Shown: in pieces, positions 1 through 5,986 of the stretch
How the letters are laid out: every line of letters starts with the position of its first letter
Position numbering within the stretch: the first letter of the stretch is position 1
Assembly: GCA_003250455.1 (NCBI GenBank)
Contig: QKGK01000498.1
Location: 1-14,539, forward strand
Direction: 5' to 3'
Length of the DNA stretch: 14,539 nucleotides
Source: Chloroflexota bacterium
GTDB lineage: Bacteria > Chloroflexota > Anaerolineae > Anaerolineales > UBA11579
Translations under genes and position numbers: made by a program
Notes under the pieces: model-generated
Told to the model about the DNA's origin: nothing
What the model saw: the letters and a program-made list of their open reading frames with translations, nothing else
Databases searched by the model: none

Positions 1-128
1 TCCAATACTGTCAGGCCAATCACCTGGCGGTAATAATCTTTTTCTTTCTCTATATCCGATACAGCTAACCGCATCACGCCGATATGTGCTTTCGGATCAA
101 TTAGTCCAATGTCTGATAAATTTAACAT
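1..128 (-). CDS. VOC (glyoxalase/dioxygenase fold) protein, N-terminal part only
   Basis: The frame starts at ATG 126-128 on the minus strand and runs off the left edge after 42 codons. The start is supported by a GGAG Shine-Dalgarno five bases upstream (GGAGCAAATATG). The visible protein reads MLNLSDIGLIDPKAHIGVMR, followed by LAVSDIEKEKDYYRQVIGL. The pattern H-I-G-x-x-x-L-x-V-x-D-(I/L)-E-x-x-x-x-(F/Y)-Y-x-x-(V/I)-(I/L)-G-L is the first beta-alpha module of VOC-superfamily proteins (glyoxalase I, extradiol dioxygenases, CatE-like proteins). His15 occupies the usual first metal-ligand position. The reaction cannot be told from this fragment. It lies 73 bases downstream of the DUF1786 gene on the same strand and may be the last gene of that operon or have its own promoter. 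Confidence 0.72.
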   Translation of the reverse strand, partial: MLNLSDIGLIDPKAHIGVMRLAVSDIEKEKDYYRQVIGLTVL

Positions 129-201
129 ATTTGCTCCAAATTATCATATTTTACTGCTAACCAATAGACACATAGAAGATGTTATTTCTTACAAGATAAA
201 A

Positions 202-1338
202 TTACAATTCCCAGGGAGGTTTTTCCTGGCTCTGATCAAGTGCTGCTGAGATTTCATCTTGGTACTTGGGTATTTTCTCCCCAACAGCTTTGACTAGTCC
301 GAAACAACCAGCAAGCATCATATCCCCAAAAGGTGTTGCATAATAGGCGGGCATCTCACTATGGTTCATCATCGCCCAGCGCGGCCCTGTCACGGCGACA
401 TCAAAATCTCCATCCCCCAATTTTAAGGGAGAATCATCCAAAATGAGTGCACCATGCCCCTGGTCGAGGAATATTTCCTCATGGGTCAAATTTCCCTGCG
501 CCATTTTCTTTAGCAACCCGCTTAGCTTCCCCGCATCCAGCATCCCGGTATGGTGCTCAAAAACTCCTTCAATCCCCCCCAGGCCGATCCGAAAAGCAAT
601 CGTATGGAAATTTCCAATATTTGCCATCAAAAATCGGGAGTTATTCCGGACAACCGGGTCCTGCATAGCCCCCAACACTGCTGCCGGGGCGGTGTCCATC
701 AACACTAGTGGTACATCCAGCTCCCCTGCCGAGTATTTTACTGCTTGCATCCGGGTCATGATATCGGGAATTTCTTCCCGCAGGAAAGCGAAATCACTTA
801 ACCGACGATCTTCCTTGACCCTGTCAGCAATATAGTCAAACCGGAACTGTCGATCCGAATATCCAGGCGGCGCTGCGCCATGATCAAAAACTGCCACCGC
901 AATTACATCCACCTTGTTGAGAGACACATCAAAATAGGCAAACGCTTTTGATAAAGCCTCCAGATCAAAATCCAGCATCTTTATGCGGGTCACATTTTCA
1001 GGTAAAGCAGCAGCCTCATCCTCACTCACCAGGATTATGCCCGTCTCCCGAATAAAATCGAGGTCATCATTAAACGTTCGTGCAGCGTCAGGTGTAGCAT
1101 ACACCTTATATCCTGCTTTCAGATGGTCTTCAGCAGCCCAATTACTAGGGCCTCCCCCCATGGTCACTCCAGTGAGCACCACACTTTGCCCATTTTCCGT
1201 TGCCTTTTTCAGTCGACGATTAATGATCATGGTTGGAGAGGGCAGCACCATCTTATAATTATTCTCCACATCGATCCTGGAATCAAAAAGCAAGACATCC
1301 TGAGTTCCGGTACCAATATCAACCGCTAATATTTTCAT
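202..1338 (-). CDS. DUF1786 family protein, ASKHA-like nucleotide-binding fold (often mislabelled PFL-activating enzyme)
   Basis: A 378-residue protein with a strong Shine-Dalgarno (AAGGAAG, four bases before ATG). The N-terminus has DIGTGTQDVLLFD (residues 7-19), which looks like the phosphate-1 loop of actin/hexokinase/Hsp70-type ATPases. A second glycine motif, NIGNFHT (240-246), resembles phosphate-2. Other conserved-looking blocks are GGGPSNWAAE (61-70), FDHGAAPPGYSDR (151-163), EHHTG (261-265), TGPRW (317-321) and AGCFG (343-347). I recognise it as DUF1786. Relatives are commonly annotated as putative pyruvate formate-lyase activating proteins, but this protein has one cysteine (Cys345) and no CxxxCxxC, so it cannot be a radical-SAM activase. 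Its true role is unknown. It begins 25 bases after the lipoprotein stop and is probably co-transcribed with it. Family assignment is good; the ATPase fold is my inference from motifs. Confidence 0.82.
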   Translation of the reverse strand: MKILAVDIGTGTQDVLLFDSRIDVENNYKMVLPSPTMIINRRLKKATENGQSVVLTGVTMGGGPSNWAAEDHLKAGYKVYATPDAARTFNDDLDFIRETGIILVSEDEAAALPENVTRIKMLDFDLEALSKAFAYFDVSLNKVDVIAVAVFDHGAAPPGYSDRQFRFDYIADRVKEDRRLSDFAFLREEIPDIMTRMQAVKYSAGELDVPLVLMDTAPAAVLGAMQDPVVRNNSRFLMANIGNFHTIAFRIGLGGIEGVFEHHTGMLDAGKLSGLLKKMAQGNLTHEEIFLDQGHGALILDDSPLKLGDGDFDVAVTGPRWAMMNHSEMPAYYATPFGDMMLAGCFGLVKAVGEKIPKYQDEISAALDQSQEKPPWEL

Positions 1339-1363
1339 TTCGCTTCCTTAAACGAATAATCAA

Positions 1364-1810
1364 TCATTTCTGTGGTTGCCTGAAGATCAAATCCGCCCGA
1401 AATATCTTAACTTCATCACCCACCGCCAAAAAGTCCACCGAAGCCGAATAGATGCCTTCAGGCAAAACCGTCACGCAGTCCATCAAGGCAAGAAAGCTCA
1501 CTTTAAGCAGCCCATTTAAATCCACATTCCTCGTCATCAAACTCTCTTCCACCCCGAATGGATCGCACACCAGGGTTGTGATTTGTTCCTCTCCCTGATA
1601 AATCTCGATCGTATAAATTGTGCTTATCTCGCCGGCAAATTCAATATCAAAATCTGTCCAAAAGTCCAATTCACCGCCCGGGTGCGAAAATTCAGTTTCA
1701 AACTGGCCAATTTTCTGGATGGGGATTCGCGCAAGTTCGTTTCTGGCACACCCAACCATGAACAGCATCAAAAGGAATACGAGTGGGGAAAAAAGGTTTC
1801 GCTTGGACAT
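1364..1810 (-). CDS. Small predicted lipoprotein of unknown function
   Basis: I place the start at ATG 1808-1810, giving 148 residues. The frame is also open from a TTG at 1828, but that start lacks a ribosome-binding site and would put six extra residues before the signal peptide. GAGG lies 12 bases before the ATG, a little far. The N-terminus MSKRNLFSPLVFLLMLFMVGC has a short basic n-region, a hydrophobic core and a lipobox-like end at Cys21, so I expect signal peptidase II processing and membrane anchoring outside the cytoplasm. The mature part (about 127 residues) is rich in beta-forming stretches such as IYTIEIYQGEEQITTLVC and EGIYSASVDFLAVGD, suggesting an immunoglobulin-like or beta-sandwich fold. 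I recognise no family. TGA is followed 25 bases later by the DUF1786 start. Confidence 0.7.
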   Translation of the reverse strand: MSKRNLFSPLVFLLMLFMVGCARNELARIPIQKIGQFETEFSHPGGELDFWTDFDIEFAGEISTIYTIEIYQGEEQITTLVCDPFGVEESLMTRNVDLNGLLKVSFLALMDCVTVLPEGIYSASVDFLAVGDEVKIFRADLIFRQPQK

Positions 1811-1862
1811 AAAGAGTAAAAACCTCAATTAGTGAACGTCAAATCAGAATTCAACCGCTTCA

Positions 1863-1871
1863 AGTATAGCA
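1863..1871 (-). promoter_or_regulatory. Candidate extended -10 promoter for the lipoprotein/DUF1786 pair
   Basis: On the minus strand this reads TGCTATACT: a TGn extension followed by TATACT, five of six matches to the -10 consensus. No convincing -35 lies 17 bases upstream (GGGAAC). The predicted start of transcription is about 45 bases before the lipoprotein ATG. It would let the two left-hand genes be transcribed separately from the carboxylase genes. Motif reading only. Confidence 0.38.
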
Positions 1872-1947
1872 TTTAAACAAGAAATGTTCCCCTGATCAGC
1901 TGGGAAACAATTTCCAGAAATATTGGGAGAATAATTTTATCTTGGTC

Positions 1948-2433
1948 CTAATCAATCAGGATCAAAGGGGCGTCCTTTTCCACACGCTGATCAGCTGAAA
2001 TAGATACCTCTTTGATCACTCCACCGGTTGGAGCGTGAATCGCCATTTGCATCTTCATGGATTCCAGAACACACAATACATCCCCATCCTCAACCTCGTC
2101 ACCTACAGCTACATTAACGCTGATCACCAGTCCGGGCATCGGGGCGCGCAAATCTTTTTCAGAAGATTGCAAAGCGCCGGTTTTATTCTGGCTTCGCTCG
2201 GATGCCACCTGAGCCAGGATCTGCTTCCCATCCGCCAACACCAGATACGAATTATCCCCCTCCACCCGCATATGCAGCTCAAATTTATCATCACCATGGT
2301 TCAGCAAATATAAACCAGCCTCATTCAATTGGAGCAGGTTGGCTTCGATCTCTTCCCCGTTGATAAATATCCCTTTTTCAGAAATATCAATCGAATATTC
2401 ATTTTCGCCAATCATTATGCGGTATACGGCCAT
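1948..2433 (-). CDS. Biotin carboxyl carrier protein of acyl-CoA carboxylase
   Basis: A 161-residue protein whose C-terminal half (about 95-161) is a biotinyl/lipoyl attachment domain. APMPGLV (97-103) opens the hammerhead fold, VGDEVEDGDVLCVLESMKMQ (110-129) holds the biotinylation site at Lys127 in ESMKM, and APTGGVIKE (134-142) follows. Residues 1-70 form a beta-rich N-terminal region (YRIMIGENEYSIDI), as in carriers of propionyl-CoA and methylmalonyl-CoA enzymes. In the complex, biotin on Lys127 is carboxylated by the biotin carboxylase encoded just upstream and then delivers CO2 to the carboxyltransferase. The Shine-Dalgarno is weak (GGAT region). The gene starts 111 bases after the biotin carboxylase stop, with an intrinsic terminator in that gap. 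Glutaconyl- or oxaloacetate-decarboxylase carriers look similar, but no membrane subunit is present here. Confidence 0.9.
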   Translation of the reverse strand: MAVYRIMIGENEYSIDISEKGIFINGEEIEANLLQLNEAGLYLLNHGDDKFELHMRVEGDNSYLVLADGKQILAQVASERSQNKTGALQSSEKDLRAPMPGLVISVNVAVGDEVEDGDVLCVLESMKMQMAIHAPTGGVIKEVSISADQRVEKDAPLILID

Positions 2434-2490
2434 ATCAAATCCATATTTTCTATTGTGTCGTCCTGATTATTTTATCCCAATTGCAAATAT

Positions 2491-2520
2491 AAAAACAGGG
2501 GCGCACCAGGTACGCCCCTG
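2491..2520 (-). terminator. Intrinsic terminator after the biotin carboxylase gene
   Basis: CAGGGGCG (2496-2503) and CGCCCCTG (2513-2520) form a perfect 8-bp GC-rich stem with a 9-base loop. Read on the minus strand, the hairpin is followed directly by TTTTTATATTT (T-run templated by 2491-2495), the classic rho-independent arrangement. It lies 25 bases past the biotin carboxylase stop and 58 bases before the carrier protein start, so it separates two genes whose products must work together. Read-through would then set the carrier level, or a promoter lies in 2434-2490; I saw no convincing one. Confidence 0.85.
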
Positions 2521-2544
2521 AAAGTTATTCAGAGATAAATTGGA

Positions 2545-4041
2545 TTAAATCGTTCCCCGCATTTGCTCATTCCAGGCTGTCGTGCGCCAGGTATTGGCTT
2601 CGTGGCGGTCTTCCCGCGGTTTGGACTTCTGGCTGTGTTCCACCAATGCGGCTGCAAGGGCTACGATCTTTTCCAAGGCTTCAGATGTTTGTCCTATCGC
2701 TGGTTTGAAATTATCCAGGAAGGTCGTATCCACAGTGCCGTACACAAAGTTTTCTTGCGTAATGATTTTGGTCAGGAACTCAATATCCGTCGGAACGCCG
2801 CTGATCTGGAATTCATCCAATGCCCTGCCCAGGCGCTGCACTGCAATCTCCCGGTCCTCCCCCCAAACGATCACTTTCGCCAGCAGAGAATCATAATGCA
2901 TGGTGACTTCCATTCCCTGATAAAGGGCACTGTCCACCCGCACGCCCGGACCATCCGGTTCTTTTACATAGGTAACCGTACCCGTGACAGGCATAAAATT
3001 ATTGGCAGCATCTTCCGCAATGATGCGTGCTTCGATCGCTGCCCCTCGGGCGAAAACGTCTTTCTGAGAAATCCGCAGATTTCCTTCGGCTGCCAGGCGG
3101 AGCTGCATCCGCACCAGGTCCATCCCGATCACCAATTCGGATACCGGATGCTCTACCTGGATACGCGGGTTAACCTCAATGAAATAGTAGGTGCCTGCCT
3201 GGTCCAATAAAAACTCTACAGTCCCCAGGCTGCGGTAATTGAGCTTTTCACCCAGTATCTTGGCATATTGATGCACCTGCTTCCGTTGCTTATCGGTTAA
3301 TCCCGGTGCTGGCGCTTCCTCGATCAATTTTTGCCGGCGACGCTGGATCGAGCACTCGCGTTCTCCCAGAACGATCACATTCCCTTGCCCATCTCCAACA
3401 ATCTGCACCTCAATATGGCGGGCGCGGTTGACAAACGGTTCCAGGTAAACGCCGTCGTCCCCAAAGGAAGCCTGAGCCTCCCGGCGGGCATCCCGGATCA
3501 TCTCGATTAATTCCTCTCGTCCATGAGCAATCCGGATTCCCCGACCGCCGCCTCCAGAAATGGCCTTCACCATAATGGGGAACTCCACTTCCACTTTTGC
3601 CAGCAGTTCTTCGGGATCGATGCTTTTCTGGTCTACCGGGAGATCTGGGCCAGCCAAAACACGCAGACCGGCCTCCCGGGCTGTTTTCCGGGCAGCCAAT
3701 TTATCTCCAGTCAAAGAAATAGTCTCAGGGCGCGGCCCGATGAAGATGATCCCGGCTTCTTCCACTTTACGGGCAAAGGTTTCATTTTCCGATAAAAAGC
3801 CATACCCAGGGTGAATGGCATCCACTTTCTTTTCCACCGCTACCTGAACGATCTTTTCGATGTTTAAATAGGATTCTTTTGCCTCGGCAGGGCCAATCAG
3901 CACGGCCTCATCCGCATAACGAGTATGGAGGGCTTCACGGTCTGCTTCAGAGTACAAGGCCACACTGGCAAAACCTAGCTCTCGGCACGCTCGCATTATT
4001 CGAACTGCAATTTCTCCTCGATTTGCTACCAGTACTTTCAT
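2545..4041 (-). CDS. Acyl-CoA carboxylase, biotin carboxylase subunit
   Basis: A 498-residue ATP-grasp enzyme that carboxylates biotin on the carrier protein using ATP and bicarbonate. It starts with KVLVANRGEIAVRI (2-15), typical of the family. The expected catalytic elements are present at nearly E. coli AccC positions: Lys114, Lys159 (MVKA), the glycine loop GGGGRGIR (163-170), His209 (ARHIEVQ), Glu276, Glu289 and Asn291 in FIEVNPR, Arg293, and Glu297 (QVEHP). The last 50 or so residues extend beyond the core and end in TWRTTAWNEQMRGTI, a tail found in similar form on biotin carboxylases of acyl-CoA carboxylases. The start is fixed by a strong Shine-Dalgarno (AAGGAG, seven bases from ATG). 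It begins 38 bases after the carboxyltransferase stop. Catalytically intact as far as I can see. Confidence 0.95.
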   Translation of the reverse strand: MKVLVANRGEIAVRIMRACRELGFASVALYSEADREALHTRYADEAVLIGPAEAKESYLNIEKIVQVAVEKKVDAIHPGYGFLSENETFARKVEEAGIIFIGPRPETISLTGDKLAARKTAREAGLRVLAGPDLPVDQKSIDPEELLAKVEVEFPIMVKAISGGGGRGIRIAHGREELIEMIRDARREAQASFGDDGVYLEPFVNRARHIEVQIVGDGQGNVIVLGERECSIQRRRQKLIEEAPAPGLTDKQRKQVHQYAKILGEKLNYRSLGTVEFLLDQAGTYYFIEVNPRIQVEHPVSELVIGMDLVRMQLRLAAEGNLRISQKDVFARGAAIEARIIAEDAANNFMPVTGTVTYVKEPDGPGVRVDSALYQGMEVTMHYDSLLAKVIVWGEDREIAVQRLGRALDEFQISGVPTDIEFLTKIITQENFVYGTVDTTFLDNFKPAIGQTSEALEKIVALAAALVEHSQKSKPREDRHEANTWRTTAWNEQMRGTI

Positions 4042-4079
4042 GATCTACTCCTTTTCCTTAATGCAATCTAGATGTCAGT

Positions 4080-5654
4080 CTAAAGCGGAATATTGCCGTG
4101 TTTCCGGGCGGAGGTCTGTTGGCGTTTATTCTGCAAAGCCTCCAGCGCTGAGATGATCCGCCAGCGGGTATCTTCCCGCGGGATCACGTCATTGACATAC
4201 CCGCGTGAAGCTGCAATGAACGGGTTGGCAAATTCATTCCGATATTCGTCAATTTTTTCCTGCCGTACTTGCTCTAAATTCTCTGCTTCAGCAAGGTCAC
4301 GGCGGTAAAGAATATTTACAGCACCTTCCGGCCCCATCACTGCGAGGTTCGCTTCCGGCCACGCAAAGTTCAGATCGCCTTTGAGGTGTTTCGAACTCAT
4401 CACTATATAAGCACCTCCAAAAGCTTTCCGTAATATCACGGAAACTTTGGGAACGGTCGCTTCTGCATACGCAAAGATCATTTTCGCCCCATGACGGATC
4501 ACGCCGCCCGCTTCCTGTGCGGTTCCGGGTAAAAATCCGGGGGTATCCACCAGGGTAACCAGCGGAATGTGGAATGAATCACAAAAGCGGATAAATCTTG
4601 CCGCTTTATCCGAGGCGTCAATATCCAGCACACCGGCCAAAACCAGGGGCTGATTGGCAACGATGCCCACAGACTGCCCGTCAAACCGTGCAAACCCTAC
4701 GACGATATTTTGTGCATACTGGCTTTGAACTTCCATAAAAGCGCCATCATCCACAATTGCGCTGATCACGTCTTTCACATCATAGGGCTGACGTTCGTCA
4801 GAGGGGACAACTTTATTTAATTCTGGCACAGAACGCTTTGCAGGGTCATGAGAGATGAGTACTGGTGCTGGTGTTAAGTTATTCGAAGGCAAATAGGTCA
4901 GCAAATCCCGGATGCTTGCCATCATGTTCTCTTCCCCTTCAGAGACAAAATGCGCTACACCGCTTTGAGCAGCATGCAGTGCCGCTCCGCCCAAATCATA
5001 AGAGCTGACCTCTTCATGGGTCACAGCTTTGACAACTTCTGGCCCCGTCAGGAACATGTAGGCATTATCCGCTTCCATAAAAACGAAATCCATCAACGCC
5101 GGAGAATACACCGCTGCACCTGCACAAGGCCCTAAAATAGCTGCAATCTGAGGAATGATTCCCGAAGATTTAACATTCCTGGTAAAAATCTCTCCACACG
5201 CCGCCAAAGAGTCCACCCCCTCCTGGATTCGGGCGCCGCCCGAATCGTTCAACCCCACCACCGGAGCGCCATTTTGGTGAGCCAGTTCGATCAGCCTGGC
5301 GATCTTCAATCCATGGCTTTCCCCTAACGACCCACCCATGATCGTAAAATCCTGTGCATAAACATAGACGATCCGGCCGTCAATCTTTCCCCAGCCGGTC
5401 ACAACACCATCCGTATACTTCCCAACAGCATTCCCATTGTTGGAAATTCCAGGCTGTCGCGGGGTCACAAACAAATCCGTTTCAACAAAGGTATCAGGGT
5501 CAAGCAGCATTTCAATCCGCTCGCGCGCAGTGCGTTTGCCTTTTTCATGCTGGGCCGCAATCCGTTTCTCACCGCCCCCCTGCTGGGCCATGGTTCTTAG
5601 ATGGTTGATTGTTTTATCTTCGTTCATAACTTGTTTAGAAATGTGAGTTGACAT
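4080..5654 (-). CDS. Acyl-CoA carboxylase, carboxyltransferase (PccB/MmdA-like) subunit
   Basis: A 524-residue, two-lobed carboxyltransferase that moves CO2 from biotin to an acyl-CoA. The N-terminal lobe has ARERIEMLLD (43-52), the substrate-loop region DFTIMGGSLGESHG (102-115) and the oxyanion motif SGGARIQEG (138-146). The C-terminal lobe has DTPGFLPGTAQEAGGVIRHG (370-389), the second oxyanion motif FGGAY (412-416) and MGPEGAVNILYRRDL (440-454). Length and motifs match the beta subunit of propionyl-CoA carboxylase and the alpha subunit of methylmalonyl-CoA decarboxylase. With a separate biotin carboxylase and carrier alongside, and no sodium-pump subunit, a carboxylase is more likely. Whether it prefers acetyl-, propionyl- or another acyl-CoA cannot be read from the sequence. 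Met1 has only a weak ribosome-binding site; Met10 is an alternative start. It is the first gene of its operon and diverges from the megasynthase. Confidence 0.93.
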   Translation of the reverse strand: MSTHISKQVMNEDKTINHLRTMAQQGGGEKRIAAQHEKGKRTARERIEMLLDPDTFVETDLFVTPRQPGISNNGNAVGKYTDGVVTGWGKIDGRIVYVYAQDFTIMGGSLGESHGLKIARLIELAHQNGAPVVGLNDSGGARIQEGVDSLAACGEIFTRNVKSSGIIPQIAAILGPCAGAAVYSPALMDFVFMEADNAYMFLTGPEVVKAVTHEEVSSYDLGGAALHAAQSGVAHFVSEGEENMMASIRDLLTYLPSNNLTPAPVLISHDPAKRSVPELNKVVPSDERQPYDVKDVISAIVDDGAFMEVQSQYAQNIVVGFARFDGQSVGIVANQPLVLAGVLDIDASDKAARFIRFCDSFHIPLVTLVDTPGFLPGTAQEAGGVIRHGAKMIFAYAEATVPKVSVILRKAFGGAYIVMSSKHLKGDLNFAWPEANLAVMGPEGAVNILYRRDLAEAENLEQVRQEKIDEYRNEFANPFIAASRGYVNDVIPREDTRWRIISALEALQNKRQQTSARKHGNIPL

Positions 5655-5671
5655 CGAAGTGTGTAAACCCC

Positions 5672-5745
5672 AAAGATTTCATAGGGTTACGCAATCTTTC
5701 ATGGTTCAAATGAGAAATATTTCCTACTTCCAGAGAAAAATTCTC
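5672..5745. repeat. Cluster of short dyads, possible operators
   Basis: Three dyads fall within 74 bases. AAAGATT (5672-5678) faces AATCTTT (5693-5699), centres 21 bases apart, about two helical turns. GAAATATTTC (5714-5723) is a perfect 10-base palindrome. GAGAA-AAA-TTCTC (5733-5745) is a 13-base dyad. A fourth, CACAA-AG-TTGTG (5873-5884), lies nearer the synthase. Short AT-rich dyads occur by chance, so regulator binding is only a possibility suggested by their location upstream of the carboxylase start. Confidence 0.3.
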
Positions 5746-5842
5746 CGCAACTTATCTTCTTCCAAGGGGTTTCACCTTCCTGTAAGGGGCTGTGCGAACT
5801 TTGAAAACTGGCTTTACCCTTCACCGGAAAATTTTCCGACCA

Positions 5843-5851
5843 TGCAATAAT
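5843..5851 (+). promoter_or_regulatory. Weak candidate extended -10 for the megasynthase
   Basis: TGCAATAAT fits a TGn extension plus AATAAT (five of six -10 matches). The corresponding -35 region (about 5823-5828, ACCGGA) is poor. It would give a leader of roughly 130 bases. Offered as the best plus-strand candidate seen, not as a firm call. Confidence 0.22.
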
Positions 5852-5972
5852 CCGAATGTAGTAGTTTTACGCCACAAAGTTGTGCTGCGTTCGGGTTTTT
5901 GTTGCTAATTCCTGGTGAAGGATCCCCTCCTCGCGTTTACCTGGTTGCAGTACTCACTTCACGCTGAGGATT

Positions 5973-5977
5973 AGGAG
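5973..5977 (+). promoter_or_regulatory. Ribosome-binding site fixing the megasynthase start
   Basis: AGGAG stands nine bases before ATG 5987, preceded by a second purine block (GAGGA). An in-frame TAA at 5978-5980 lies between the two, so translation cannot begin further upstream in this frame. The KS domain starts about five residues after this Met, confirming the choice. Confidence 0.8.
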
Positions 5978-5986
5978 TAAAAAATT

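Larger units (their letters stand above)
5655..5986. promoter_or_regulatory. Divergent intergenic region between carboxylase operon and megasynthase
   Basis: This 332-base stretch separates the two divergent starts and must hold promoters for both. I found no convincing coding frame: the 63-codon plus-strand frame at 5659-5850 has no recognisable content or ribosome-binding site. No RNA gene or riboswitch was recognised. It is AT-rich at the carboxylase-proximal end, where several short dyads cluster. No strong -35/-10 pair is obvious in either direction. Confidence 0.6.

Noticed and set aside
1..128. Reading the VOC fragment as methylmalonyl-CoA epimerase because of the nearby PccB-like gene
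   Set aside because: Only 42 residues are visible and the motif is shared by the whole VOC superfamily. It lacks the typical HIGIAV-type epimerase start, so the specific call is unsupported.
210..230. CCAGG/CCTGG stem near the DUF1786 stop codon
   Set aside because: Lies within the last codons, has a short stem, and is followed by GAATTGTAATTTTATC rather than a T-run; not a convincing terminator.
443..835. A 130-codon plus-strand frame inside the DUF1786 gene
   Set aside because: Shadow frame of low-complexity Ser/Pro/Arg composition; the opposite strand has a good ribosome-binding site and conserved motifs.
1887..1906. Hairpin TTCCC/GGGAA around the palindrome CTGATCAG, considered as a terminator after the carrier gene
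   Set aside because: Only five base pairs with a ten-base loop and no T-run after it on the minus strand (CATTTCTTGTTT).
4080..5654. Calling the carboxyltransferase a sodium-pumping methylmalonyl-CoA decarboxylase alpha subunit
   Set aside because: No membrane beta subunit or small subunits are nearby, and a biotin carboxylase, which decarboxylases do not need, is encoded directly downstream.
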